From Bog-756 sp963701325 (GTDB lineage: Bacteria > Actinomycetota > Acidimicrobiia > Acidimicrobiales > RAAP-2), in assembly GCA_963701325.1 (NCBI GenBank), contig OY969604.1, forward strand, positions 868,001 through 932,000: 64,000 nt of DNA. The letters run 5' to 3'. Under the pieces are notes generated by a model. The model worked only from the letters and a program-made list of their open reading frames with translations, searched no databases and had not been told where the DNA came from. A program made the translations under genes and the position numbers. This document shows, piece after piece, positions 43,376 through 52,095 of the stretch (position 1 is its first letter; each line of letters opens with the position of its first letter).

Positions 43376-43570
43376 GTCCGCCTCTCCGACGACCCGATCG
43401 GCGCTGGGCCGTCAGTGCCGCTGGGGCAGTCTATGCACACTCCGGCGGTCGGGGCCGTCCGATGGGTCTGCGATCCTGTCCGGCTGCAACCCGTCAAGAT
43501 GCATCCGGCGCGCGACACCGGGGTCCGCATCACGAGGCGCACGCGGAGGCCCTACTACCGTGGAACCCCG

Positions 43571-45460
43571 ATGGCGGTCGCCGACGGGAACGCCCCGAGC
43601 TCGGTCGATGCGCCGGCATCCACGCCTCGGGGTAGGGCCACCCCGTCTCGCACGCGGCCCCCCGGCGGTGGGCGGACGGCCACCGCGGTGGTGGCCAGCT
43701 ACCTCGCCCTCTCGGTGGCGATCTACTGGCAGCCCTGGTCGACCGGGATCACCTCGCGTCTCCAACCTGGGGGCGACCAGTACGCCGGCGTCTGGTACCT
43801 GCGCTGGACGGCGTTCGCCATCGTCCACGGGCACGACCCGTTCTTCACCACCTGGGCCAACCACCCGGCCGGGGTCAACCTGCTCACCAATACCAGCGTG
43901 CCCCTGCTCGGGCTCATCGGGACTCCGATCACCGTCCTCTTCGGACCCATCGCCACCTTCAACGTCCTGAGCACGGTGGCCCTGGCCGCGTCGGCGACGG
44001 CTGCCTACGTCTTCGCCCGCCGATGGACCACCTGGCGCCCCGCAGCCTGGGTGTGCGGGCTCGTCTACGGGTTCTCGCCCTACGAGATCGCCCAGGCCAA
44101 CGGACACCTCAACCTCACGTTCGTGGCCCTGCCACCGCTCATCCTCCTCGCCGTGCACGAGGTGGCCGTGCGCCAGCAGTGGTCGTCCCGCCGTGCCGGG
44201 GCGACGCTCGGGCTCCTCCTGACCGCCCAATTCTTCATCTCGAGCGAGCTGCTCGCCTCGAGTGTGCTGCTCTCGCTCGTCTGCCTGGCCGCAGCAGCCG
44301 TGGTCGGCCGCAGGCGGGTGCGGGATCACGCCCGGCGGGCGCTCGTCGGCGCTGCCTGGGCGGCGGGGGTGGCCGGGGTCCTCCTCAGCTACCCGGTCTG
44401 GTTCGCGCTGCGGGGACCTGGCCACATCTCGGGCCCGATCCAGCTGGTGCCCGAGGCCTACCGCGCCGATCTCCTGGGGATCCTCGTCCCCGGGCCCTAC
44501 ATCTGGCTCGCCCCCGCGTGGGCGCTGCACACCTCCTCGGTGTTCGCCAACAGCAGGGTCGAGAACGGCTCGTACCTCGGGATCAGCCTGGTCGTCACCG
44601 TCGTGGTCGCCGTCATCCTGCTCTGGCGGCGGGAACCGGTGATCCGGGTGGCAGCCGTGGCCCTCGGGACCGCCTTCGTCGTCTCCCTCGGGGGTGCGCT
44701 CGCCCTCGACACCCGTCCGGGAGCGGCACTGACCGGGCTCCCGCTGCCGGAGCGGGCCTTCGCCCACCTCCCGCTCCTCTCCAACACGGTCCCCGTGCGT
44801 TACACCGTCTACGTCTCCCTCTTCGCCGGCCTGATCCTGGCCGTCGCGGTGGATCGGCTCCATCGCGCGCTCGCGGGGCGGGGTCCTCGCCGGGGCCGGC
44901 GATCGCGGCGCGGATCCGCTGCCGTCGCTGCCATCCCCGCCCTGCTGGCCGCGCTCTGCCTGATCCCACTCATCCCGGTGATCCCGCTCCAGGGATTCGG
45001 CGACCCACGGGTCCCCGCCTACTTCACCGCCGCCGAGCTCGACCGGATCGACCCGGGGAGCGTCGCCCTCCTCTACCCCTTCCCCTCCACGCCCACACCG
45101 GACGGTCAGCTCTGGCAGGCGGTCGCCGGGATGCGCTTCCAGATGCCCGGCGGCTACTTCCTCGTACCCCATGGACCGGATCACAAGATCGCCTTCGATC
45201 CGGCCACCGGATACGTGACCGACTCGGTCACCACCCGCGCCCTGCTCTCACTGGCCGCGGGGTTCCCGCCGTCGGAGACGCCGGCGCTGCGCGCCGCGAT
45301 GCTCGCCCAGCTCCGTGTGTGGGGGGTGACCACACTCCTTGCCGCGCCGGTCGCCGACGTCCGCCGTCCCGCCCGCTCGGTGCAGTTCCTGACCTGGTTG
45401 GTCGGGGTGCCGCCGGAACCCGGCGCGGGCGTCCTCGCCTGGTACCACCTGCCGGTCTGA
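43571..45460 (+). CDS. Large polytopic membrane protein, GT-C glycosyltransferase-like
   Basis: The 629-residue protein has about 11-12 membrane helices. An early periplasmic loop holds GGDQYAGVWYLRWTAFAIVH, the position of the catalytic acidic residues in GT-C enzymes, and a long soluble C-terminus has a YFTAAELDRIDPGSVALLYP segment. This resembles uncharacterised actinobacterial membrane glycosyltransferases that use lipid-linked sugars. Exact activity unknown. The ATG at 43571 opens a basic, disordered 37-residue leader. It is divergent from the permease gene. Confidence 0.72.
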   Translation: MAVADGNAPSSVDAPASTPRGRATPSRTRPPGGGRTATAVVASYLALSVAIYWQPWSTGITSRLQPGGDQYAGVWYLRWTAFAIVHGHDPFFTTWANHPAGVNLLTNTSVPLLGLIGTPITVLFGPIATFNVLSTVALAASATAAYVFARRWTTWRPAAWVCGLVYGFSPYEIAQANGHLNLTFVALPPLILLAVHEVAVRQQWSSRRAGATLGLLLTAQFFISSELLASSVLLSLVCLAAAAVVGRRRVRDHARRALVGAAWAAGVAGVLLSYPVWFALRGPGHISGPIQLVPEAYRADLLGILVPGPYIWLAPAWALHTSSVFANSRVENGSYLGISLVVTVVVAVILLWRREPVIRVAAVALGTAFVVSLGGALALDTRPGAALTGLPLPERAFAHLPLLSNTVPVRYTVYVSLFAGLILAVAVDRLHRALAGRGPRRGRRSRRGSAAVAAIPALLAALCLIPLIPVIPLQGFGDPRVPAYFTAAELDRIDPGSVALLYPFPSTPTPDGQLWQAVAGMRFQMPGGYFLVPHGPDHKIAFDPATGYVTDSVTTRALLSLAAGFPPSETPALRAAMLAQLRVWGVTTLLAAPVADVRRPARSVQFLTWLVGVPPEPGAGVLAWYHLPV

Positions 45461-45486
45461 CCGGTCGCAGGTGGGCGGCGCCCCCG

Positions 45487-46437
45487 ATGGTAGGTTCCAC
45501 CGCGGTGCGAGGCGTTCGGATCACCGCCGACGGCATCCGGGTCGTCCCGACCGAGCCCGAGACCACCGACACGGTCCGGGTCACGGTGACCAGCTCGGGC
45601 ATCTGCGGCTCCGATCTCAAGCTGGCCACCTTCGGGCCCTCCGCGGTCACCCTCGGCCACGAGTTCTGCGGCCGGCTCGACGACGGCTCCGCCGTCGCCG
45701 TGCTGCCGGTCGCCCGCTGCGGCATCTGCGATCGCTGCCTGGCGGGCGAAGAGCAGCAGTGCGCCGCGTCCCTCGGGTCCATGTACGGAGTCAGCCGGGA
45801 CGGGGGCCTGGCCGACGAGGTGTGGGTCGAGGCCGCCTGCGCGAGACTCCTCCCGGCCGGTGTCGGGCTGGAAGTGGGACATCTGGTCGAGCCCCTCGCG
45901 GTCGCCCTCCATGGCCTCCATCGGGCCGGAGTGGTCGCCGGCATGCGGGTCCTCGTCATCGGAGCGGGCCCGATCGGCCTGTGCACCATCGCCGGAGCCC
46001 GCCACCTCGGGGCCGAGGTCGACCTGGTGGCCCGCCGCGAACGGCGGGTGGAGGCCGGGGCCCGTCTCGGTGCGCACATCAGGGCGGGGACCGGGTACGA
46101 CGTGGTCCTCGACGCCGCAGGCACCCAGAGCTCCCTCGATACCGCCACCGAGGTGGTGCGTCCCGGCGGGACCGTCTCCATCCTCGGGACCTACTGGACG
46201 CCGGTCACCATCGGTCTGTCCATCCAGATGAAGGAGATCACGCTCCTCCCCGCCTTCACCTACGGCCACCACCACGGCGTCGACGAGTTCGGGGAGGCGG
46301 CCCGGGTCCTCGCGGACGCGCCGGACCTGCATGCTGCGATGGTCACCCACGACTTCTCCCTCGACGACGCGGCCGAAGCCTTCCGGGTGGCGGATGACCG
46401 GACACAGGATGCCATCAAAGTGGTCGTACGGCCCTGA
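45487..46437 (+). CDS. Zinc-dependent alcohol dehydrogenase family protein
   Basis: The 316-residue medium-chain dehydrogenase has catalytic-zinc residues in SSGICGSDLK and GHEFCG, the structural-zinc lobe CGICDRCLAGEEQQC, and the Rossmann motif VLVIGAGPIGLC. It is somewhat shorter than the usual 340-350 residues. Family members include sorbitol, threonine and aldose dehydrogenases; substrate not assigned. ATG at 45487 or GTG at 45505 are both possible. It lies 26 bases after the membrane protein and may be cotranscribed with it. Confidence 0.85.
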   Translation: MVGSTAVRGVRITADGIRVVPTEPETTDTVRVTVTSSGICGSDLKLATFGPSAVTLGHEFCGRLDDGSAVAVLPVARCGICDRCLAGEEQQCAASLGSMYGVSRDGGLADEVWVEAACARLLPAGVGLEVGHLVEPLAVALHGLHRAGVVAGMRVLVIGAGPIGLCTIAGARHLGAEVDLVARRERRVEAGARLGAHIRAGTGYDVVLDAAGTQSSLDTATEVVRPGGTVSILGTYWTPVTIGLSIQMKEITLLPAFTYGHHHGVDEFGEAARVLADAPDLHAAMVTHDFSLDDAAEAFRVADDRTQDAIKVVVRP

Positions 46438-46506
46438 GCCGTCCCGGAGGGCGCCTCGTTCGGCGGACATCCGCGTCGGGAGCGTCGTAACCTGGTGAGG
46501 TGGGGG

Positions 46507-47166
46507 ATGGAGGGGCAGGGTGGCACGCGCGCGCGTTCGCGCGCGGCGCCGGTCGCGCGAGTGGGCCGTGGACGTGTCGCGCCGAAACAGGCGTCGGACC
46601 GCCGGCTGGCGCGGGGGGAGCACACCCGGCTCGCGTTCCTCGAAGCCATGATCGAGCTCATGGACGGCCGCGCGGACCCACCCACTGCCAAGAAGGTCGC
46701 CCGACGGGCCGGGATCTCGCGGCGGATGATCTTCAACCACTTCGAGGGCGGCATGAACGGCCTCCTGGTGGGCGCGGTCGAGCTCGCCCTCTCCCGCCAA
46801 CGCGGCCTGGTACGCGGGGTGCCGCCGCGCGGTCCGAGTCCGCCCCGGGTGCGCGCCCTGTGCCGCCAGCGGCGGCAACTCTTCGAGGAGCTCGGTCCCG
46901 TCTACCGGACCGCCTACGCCCGGGCCTCGACGTCCGCCGGTCTGGTGCCGGTCCTGGTCGCCCATCGATCCGTCCTCCGCGAGCAGCTCGCCCACACCCT
47001 GGCACCCGAGCTCGAGGCCAGGGGCCCAGACGCCGACCTCCTGCTCGACGCGCTCGAGCAGGCCACCGGGTGGGAGGCCTGGTGCGGGCTGAGGGATCTG
47101 GCCCTCCGGTCTGCGCCCGCGGCCGAGCGGGCGATGGCGTTCGCCGCAGACCAGCTCCTCCGCTGA
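46507..47166 (+). CDS. TetR family transcriptional regulator
   Basis: The 219-residue protein has an unusual Arg/Ala-rich N-terminal 35 residues, then the TetR HTH (TRLAFLEAMIELMDGRADPP, AKKVARRAGISRRMIFNHF), and a helical C-terminal domain with an Ala-rich dimer helix. The ATG at 46507 is preceded by AGGTGGGG; a GTG at 46495 would add four residues. The regulated gene is unclear; the upstream dehydrogenase is a candidate. Confidence 0.85.
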   Translation: MEGQGGTRARSRAAPVARVGRGRVAPKQASDRRLARGEHTRLAFLEAMIELMDGRADPPTAKKVARRAGISRRMIFNHFEGGMNGLLVGAVELALSRQRGLVRGVPPRGPSPPRVRALCRQRRQLFEELGPVYRTAYARASTSAGLVPVLVAHRSVLREQLAHTLAPELEARGPDADLLLDALEQATGWEAWCGLRDLALRSAPAAERAMAFAADQLLR

Positions 47167-47195
47167 GCGAGGAGACTCACCGGTCCCCGGCGGAA

Positions 47196-47792
47196 TCAAC
47201 CGGCGGCGGACCAGGGGGTGTGGTTGAAGCCGGAGAGGAGGGGGCCGGCCTGGCCCCACGTGATCCGGGTGACCGAGGCGGTGGCCAGGTAGAGGCGCCA
47301 GGCGACCTCGTCGCCCAACCCGAGCGCCCAACAGACCGCCGCCTTGATCGGCGAGACGTGGCTGACCACCACCACCGGCCCGGCACCACCGACGCCCGCG
47401 CCGTCGGGACCGAAGAGCTCCTCGCATGCGGACCGGACGCGGGTGCCCGCCTCGAGCAGGCTCTCGCCGCCCGCAGGGCGGAATGCGGGATCGATCCGCC
47501 AGCGGGTCCAGATCTCGGCGGGCACCGAGCCGAGGGGACTGCCCTCGTACTCGCCGTAGTCGATCTCGATCCACCGCTCGTCGATTTCGATCGCCAGACC
47601 GGTGCCCAGGGCCTCGGCGGTGGCTCGGGCTCGGGCCAGCGGGCTCGAGATCATCCGGGTTGCGCCGGACACCGCGGCGGTCAGGGAGCGGGCCTGGTCG
47701 AGGCCGCGCTCGGTCAGGGGAGCATCGGTCCGCCCGAGGAGCAGCCCGTCGGCGTTGCCGGTCGACTCACCGTGGCGTACCAGGATCAGCAC
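47196..47792 (-). CDS. Histidine phosphatase family protein
   Basis: The 198-residue protein belongs to the phosphoglycerate-mutase-like superfamily. It has the phosphohistidine motif LVRHGESTGNADG, then SSPLARARATAEAL, the acidic WIEIDYGEYEG, and the second catalytic His in VVVSHVSPIK. Family members include GpgP, cobalamin phosphatases and broad-range phosphatases; substrate undetermined. It lies just downstream of the CT398-like gene on the same strand and could be cotranscribed. Confidence 0.9.
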   Translation of the reverse strand: MLILVRHGESTGNADGLLLGRTDAPLTERGLDQARSLTAAVSGATRMISSPLARARATAEALGTGLAIEIDERWIEIDYGEYEGSPLGSVPAEIWTRWRIDPAFRPAGGESLLEAGTRVRSACEELFGPDGAGVGGAGPVVVVSHVSPIKAAVCWALGLGDEVAWRLYLATASVTRITWGQAGPLLSGFNHTPWSAAG

Positions 47793-47835
47793 CGCGTGGG
47801 CCTGCCGGCTGACCCGGCCACGGGTACGCCGTCAC

Positions 47836-48555
47836 TCACGCGTGCACCAGGATCCGGTCACACTGGGGGCACGAGACGACGGCATCGGGGGGTTGGCTGC
47901 GGATGCGCTCGACCTCGACCGACGGCAGGGTGAGGTGGCAGCCGTCGCACCGGTCACCCACCAGCCTGGCCGCCCCGACCCCCCCGAGATGGGACCGCAG
48001 TCGTTCGTACCGCTCGGCCAGGTCGGGCGGGAGCCCGGCCGCGCAGGCCGCGCGCAGCCGCTCCTCTTCGGCGACTGCGGCTCGGATGGTCACTCCCGCT
48101 TCGGCGACGGCCGCCTCGAGCCGCCCCACCTCGGCCGCCACCTCGGCCTCGGTCCTCCGGTGGCCGGCCAGGGCCTCGTCGAGCGGCTCCTCTTCCTCGA
48201 GCAGGGTGATCTCCTCCTCCTCGAGATGCCGCTGGCGATCTTCGAGCTGGTGGACCTCGTGGTCCATTGCCTGCAGGTCGCGGGCGGCGAAGACCGCGCC
48301 GGTGCGCATCCGCTCCTCGAGCTCGTGGCGGCGCCGTGCCCCCGACGCGATGCGCTCCTCGAGGGCCCGCTGGCGGGCGACCAGGTCGTCGACGCCAGCC
48401 TGCACCTCGGCCAGCTCGCCGGCCAGCGTTCGCCCGCGCGCCACCTCGGCAGCCAGGGCCGCCCGCTCCGGGAGGGTCTCCCATCGGTGGTGCAGCTGGT
48501 CGAGCGTGGTGTCGTGCGCCTGGACCTGCAACAGGGTGTCGAAGGGCTCAGCCAT
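47836..48555 (-). CDS. CT398-like coiled-coil zinc-ribbon protein
   Basis: The 239-residue protein is a long helical hairpin (residues ~5-180, rich in Glu/Arg/Ala, strong coiled-coil pattern) followed by a C4 zinc ribbon: CDGCHLTLPSVEVERIRSQP and CPQCDRILVHA. This is the layout of the C4-type zinc-ribbon family near NIF3 in actinobacteria, with structural similarity to CT398/FlgZ. Function unknown. The ATG overlaps the end of the upstream NUDIX gene by 8 bases. Confidence 0.87.
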   Translation of the reverse strand: MAEPFDTLLQVQAHDTTLDQLHHRWETLPERAALAAEVARGRTLAGELAEVQAGVDDLVARQRALEERIASGARRRHELEERMRTGAVFAARDLQAMDHEVHQLEDRQRHLEEEEITLLEEEEPLDEALAGHRRTEAEVAAEVGRLEAAVAEAGVTIRAAVAEEERLRAACAAGLPPDLAERYERLRSHLGGVGAARLVGDRCDGCHLTLPSVEVERIRSQPPDAVVSCPQCDRILVHA

Positions 48556-49144
48556 CGTCCTCCTCGGAACCTCCCCGGTGGTCCCCGGGCGCGGCCCCGA
48601 TCAGCCTACGGGCAGCTCGCAGGGCCCCGGCCAGCGCCGGGTCGGCGACCCCGGTGGCGTCGTCCCAGCCGAACCAGGCCACCTGCTGGCTCTCGCCAAC
48701 AGGAGGGTCGGGAGGGAGGTCGGGGCCCTCGAGCAGGTAGCAGAGGTCGAGGTGCACGTGCCCGTCGGCAGCATCGTGGACGTCGACACGCACCAGCGAC
48801 GGGCCCGTCGCCCTGTGGGTCACCGCGAGGCCGGTCTCCTCTCGGCACTCGCGCACCGCCGCGTCCTCCGGGGACTCACCCGGATCGATGTGGCCGCCGG
48901 GCTGGAGCCACCGGTCGAGCCGGCGGTGCCTCAGGAGGACGACCCCCCGTCGACCCACCACGATGCCCGAGGCCGTGAGGTGGGTCGGGTCGGCAGTGCG
49001 GTCGAAGGGGGAGCGAAGGCGGTCCAACGCGTCGAGGACGACCTGCAGCGAGCGCTCCTCGCGCTGATCGCCGGCGGTGTGCGCCAGGAGGGTCGCCCGT
49101 ACCCGCGCCGCCGCTGCGGAGGTGTCGCACGATCCGGCGGTCAC
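48548..49144 (-). CDS. NUDIX hydrolase
   Basis: The 198-residue protein carries the Nudix box GGHIDPGESPEDAAVRECRE then ETGL (G5xE7xREUxEExGU) at residues ~107-130, preceded by SGIVVGRRGVVLLRHRRLDR. N-terminal 60 residues are helical. It should cleave a nucleoside diphosphate linked to another group, substrate not identifiable. The GTG at 49142-49144 is the best start; an upstream open frame is low-complexity and overlaps whiB. It overlaps the zinc-ribbon gene start by 8 bases. Confidence 0.88.
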   Translation of the reverse strand: MTAGSCDTSAAAARVRATLLAHTAGDQREERSLQVVLDALDRLRSPFDRTADPTHLTASGIVVGRRGVVLLRHRRLDRWLQPGGHIDPGESPEDAAVRECREETGLAVTHRATGPSLVRVDVHDAADGHVHLDLCYLLEGPDLPPDPPVGESQQVAWFGWDDATGVADPALAGALRAARRLIGAAPGDHRGGSEEDDG

Positions 49145-49190
49145 GATGCGAGGCGTGGCCGCGCCGGTGTCGTGGCCACGCCCGGTGGGA

Positions 49191-49421
49191 TCAGGCGGAC
49201 TTGCGACGCTGCCGGTGGATCCGGCGGCGCTCCCTCTCGGTGGTGCCGCCCCAGATCCCCTCGCGCTCCCGGTTGGCCAGTGCGTGCTCGAGGCATGCCT
49301 CACGGACGGCACACTGATCGCAGATTGCCTTGGCCTCGGCGGCCTCCTCGTCGGAAACCGGGTAGAAGACGTCAGGATCGATGCCCCGGCAGGCTGCGTG
49401 CTTGCGCCAGGTCGCACTCAT
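49191..49421 (-). CDS. WhiB family redox-sensing transcription factor
   Basis: WhiB proteins carry a [4Fe-4S] cluster and act on sigma factor-bound RNA polymerase; they are limited to actinobacteria and their phages. The 76-residue protein has the four cysteines in KHAACRGID, ICDQCAVREACLEHAL, the turn GIWGGTTERERRR, and a basic C-terminus. The ATG at 49419-49421 follows an AGGAAG box by about 10 bases. It is a monocistronic gene upstream of NUDIX on the same strand. Confidence 0.95.
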   Translation of the reverse strand: MSATWRKHAACRGIDPDVFYPVSDEEAAEAKAICDQCAVREACLEHALANREREGIWGGTTERERRRIHRQRRKSA

Positions 49422-49655
49422 GGAACGGTCACTTCCTAGAAATTGGGGTTGCGGTTGCTGGTCGGCCCGCCAGAGCGATGCATCGGTGACCTGGGAGAAT
49501 GTGGCCTCCCGACGAAAACTGGCGGAACAGACAGTATGGCTCAGGGGACCGGGCGGTGTCCACAGCGCCAGTAGGATCGCCCGGCGTCCGTCCCGACCGT
49601 CCGCCCTGCACGCCCTCGTGCCCGTGGCGGACCGGGCCAGCACAGAGGAGTGCCC

Positions 49656-50579
49656 ATGCCGCCGCCACCGCTCACCGGCAAGACCATCGTGATCACCGGT
49701 GTCACCGGGCAGGTGGCCGAACCGGTGGCCCACGCCCTCGCGGCCGACAACCAGGTGGTCGGCGGGGCCCGATTCCGCGACGCCGACGCCCGCCAACGGC
49801 TCGAGGCCGCCGGGATCCGCTGCGTTCCGATCGATCTGGCGTCGGGGGACGTCGGTGGACTCCCCCGCGACGCCGACGTCGTGGTCAACTTCGCGGTCGC
49901 CAAGTCGAACGACTGGGACACCGACCTCGAGTCCAACAGTGGGGGGCTCGCCTGGCTCATGGAGCACCACCAGGGGGCGGAGGCCTTCCTGCACTGCTCC
50001 ACGACCGGCGTCTACAAGCCAATGGGCCACCACGTCTTCGCCGAGGGTGACGAGCTCGGCGACAACCACGGGGTCTGGCCGTTCCTCCGTACCTACTCGA
50101 TCAGCAAGATCGCAGCCGAGGCGACCGCCAGGTGGGCGGCACGACGCTTCGAGCTCCCCACCACCATCGCCCGGCTCTCGGTGCCCTACGGCCCACGCGG
50201 CGGGTGGCCGGCCATCCACCTCGAGATGATGCTCCACGGGAACGAGATCCCGGTCCATGTGGACGCGCCGAGCGTCTACCACCCCATCCACGAGGACGAC
50301 ATCGTGGCGATGGTCCCCGGCCTGCTCGCAGCGGCCTCCACCCCGGCGACCGTCGTCAACTGGGGCGGCAGCCAGGCGGCCAGCATCGAGGAGTGGTGCG
50401 GCCACCTCGGTGAGCTGACCGGGTGCACACCCAGCTTCGCCCCCACCCGGGACACCATCGACAGCGTGCAGATCGACGTCACCCGCATGCACGAGCTGGT
50501 GGGCCCCACGAGCGTCGGCTGGCGCGAGGGCATGCAGCGGATGGTCGCGGCCCGCCATCCGGAACTGCTCCGCTCCTGA
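49656..50579 (+). CDS. NAD-dependent epimerase/dehydratase family protein
   Basis: This 307-residue extended SDR has the NAD loop VITGVTGQVAEPVAHAL, CSTTGVYKP with the catalytic Ser/Thr, YSISKIAAE (YxxxK), and GPRGGWPAIHLEMM. Sugar-nucleotide epimerases and related reductases share these. Substrate not assigned. The ATG at 49656 has GAGGAG 5 bases upstream. Confidence 0.88.
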   Translation: MPPPPLTGKTIVITGVTGQVAEPVAHALAADNQVVGGARFRDADARQRLEAAGIRCVPIDLASGDVGGLPRDADVVVNFAVAKSNDWDTDLESNSGGLAWLMEHHQGAEAFLHCSTTGVYKPMGHHVFAEGDELGDNHGVWPFLRTYSISKIAAEATARWAARRFELPTTIARLSVPYGPRGGWPAIHLEMMLHGNEIPVHVDAPSVYHPIHEDDIVAMVPGLLAAASTPATVVNWGGSQAASIEEWCGHLGELTGCTPSFAPTRDTIDSVQIDVTRMHELVGPTSVGWREGMQRMVAARHPELLRS

Positions 50580-50610
50580 GCAACCGGCGTTCGGCCTCCC
50601 GGTCGACGGA

Positions 50611-50982
50611 TCAGGCCTGTCGAACCGGCGGCCAGGACATCGCCCCGACCGACCAGGCCGGTGCCATCACCTCGGGAACGACGGTGAGGCGGGACCCGTT
50701 CTCGAAGACCAGGGTGAGCATGCCCTCGGGTGAGGCCCAGAGCCATCGGGCGGTGCCCGGGTAGAGAGCGAGCAGGGGGCCGAGCTCCCCGGTCCGACGC
50801 GGGTCGAGCCGGTGGCCGATCCCGTCGATCTCGACCGAGAACTGACTCCCGACCGCCACGTCGGTCAGCCCGAAGCGGAGCGTGCAGGCCGCATCGACCT
50901 GGATGTGGGCGAGGACGGGGTCCTCCAGCACGAACTCGCGGCCGCCGTCCGGCAGCTCCCTGATGACGCAGCCGTCGGGCAC
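50611..50982 (-). CDS. DUF6188-like protein
   Basis: The 123-residue protein is beta-rich, with FVLEDPVLAHIQVDAACTLR, FSVEIDGIGHRLDP and LTLVFENGSRLTVVP. This resembles DUF6188 proteins of actinobacteria, of unknown role. The GTG at 50980-50982 starts the protein-like part; a longer frame to 51138 is low-complexity and overlaps the neighbouring phosphatase gene. No motif for catalysis. Confidence 0.65.
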   Translation of the reverse strand: MPDGCVIRELPDGGREFVLEDPVLAHIQVDAACTLRFGLTDVAVGSQFSVEIDGIGHRLDPRRTGELGPLLALYPGTARWLWASPEGMLTLVFENGSRLTVVPEVMAPAWSVGAMSWPPVRQA

Positions 50983-51031
50983 CCGACAATGTTCGCACCT
51001 GTCCCCCGCAACCGCACGTCTCGAGCGGCTG

Positions 51032-51604
51032 TCAGTCCGGACGCAGCAGGCGGACCAGGTCTCCGACGAGCAACTCCAGCTCCGACGCGGTCGCCCGGTA
51101 GCCGGCCGCCGGCCCCCCGTACGGGTCGACGACATCATCCGACAGCTCGCGGTGGAGGAGGGAGGCCCGATCGCGGGTCCCGTGCACGTCGGAGATCCAG
51201 TCCTCGGCGGACTGGCCGTCGGGTCGGGGCCCCACCCCGGTCGCGCGGCGCACGAATTCCTTCAGGCGAAAGGTATGCGGCAGTGACCCCGGGTCGAGCA
51301 GGACGACCTCGTGCACGTGCCGGCGGGCCATCCCGAGGACCAGGTCCGCGGTCGCCAACGCCGCCGGCGACAGGGTGGTGCTCAGATGACCCGAGAGGTC
51401 GATTCCCCGGGAGGACATCGCGTCCAGCACCTCGTCCGGCGCCGGACGGCCCGCCTCGAGCAGGCCGGTCGAGGCGACGTCCACGACACCGGGACGAGCA
51501 TCCGGCTGCGCCGCGAGGAGCGCGGCCGCCATGGGCGACCGGCAGATGTTGGCGGTACAGACGAAGAGGACGTGAACGCCGGCATTGTACCGGCCGCCAC
51601 GCAC
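51032..51604 (-). CDS. Low-molecular-weight protein-tyrosine phosphatase
   Basis: The 190-residue protein has the P-loop VCTANICRSPMA (CX5RS) at residues ~15-26 and a C-terminal general-acid loop DVVDPYGG. It probably dephosphorylates protein tyrosine or arginine; in many bacteria such enzymes control capsule export, which fits the glycan genes downstream. Start GTG at 51602-51604; no later in-frame start precedes the P-loop. Also resembles arsenate reductases, but lacks their extra cysteine pair. Confidence 0.88.
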   Translation of the reverse strand: MRGGRYNAGVHVLFVCTANICRSPMAAALLAAQPDARPGVVDVASTGLLEAGRPAPDEVLDAMSSRGIDLSGHLSTTLSPAALATADLVLGMARRHVHEVVLLDPGSLPHTFRLKEFVRRATGVGPRPDGQSAEDWISDVHGTRDRASLLHRELSDDVVDPYGGPAAGYRATASELELLVGDLVRLLRPD

Positions 51605-51702
51605 AGGCCAGAGTGGTGGGTGGTGTCCGTCATCTCCGGCACCAGCCCCTACGCTCAGGGACCGGGGAGCGATGTCCGCACCCGCGACGACAGGAGGAAG
51701 CC

Positions 51703-52095
51703 GTGACGGCGAATGCCGACATCGTCCGCTCCGTGACCGAGGCGCTCAGCCGCGGCGACCTGCTCGCCGTCATGGGCTTGGTCGACCGGAACGTCCGGTG
51801 GGCGGTCAATGCCGCAGACCGGGACGCCGCACCCTGGTTCGGCGTCTACCAGGGAAAGCGGAGCCTGCCCGACTTCTTCGCCCAGCTCGCCGAGCTCGAC
51901 TTCAGCGAGTTCGAGCTCAAGGCCCTCCTGTCCGACGGTGACCTGGTGATGACCTGGCTGCACGTGGCCTTCACCAGCCCGAAGGGCCGGCAGGTCGACA
52001 TGGAGGAGGTCCAGATCTGGCGATTGGCCGACGGAAAGATCGTCTCGGTCGACACCCTGCTGGACACCGCCGCCGTGGGCGCCGCCTTCGCGTGA
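51703..52095 (+). CDS. NTF2-like / SnoaL-like protein
   Basis: The 130-residue product has the cone-shaped NTF2 fold pattern: IVRSVTEALSRGDLLAVMGL, VRWAVNAADRDAAPWFG, VYQGKRSLPDFFAQLAEL, and the strand MEEVQIWRLADGKIVSVD. Family members are isomerases, cyclases or binding proteins; function not assigned. GTG at 51703 after an AGGAGGAAG box. Its stop overlaps the next gene's GTG (52092-52095). Confidence 0.85.
   Translation: MTANADIVRSVTEALSRGDLLAVMGLVDRNVRWAVNAADRDAAPWFGVYQGKRSLPDFFAQLAELDFSEFELKALLSDGDLVMTWLHVAFTSPKGRQVDMEEVQIWRLADGKIVSVDTLLDTAAVGAAFA

Noticed and set aside
43412..45184. 590-codon minus-strand open frame
   Set aside because: Antisense to the polytopic membrane protein; Glu/Gly/Arg-rich with no domains.
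45181..47574. 797-codon open frame on the minus strand
   Set aside because: Shadow of the dehydrogenase, TetR and phosphatase region; no protein motifs.
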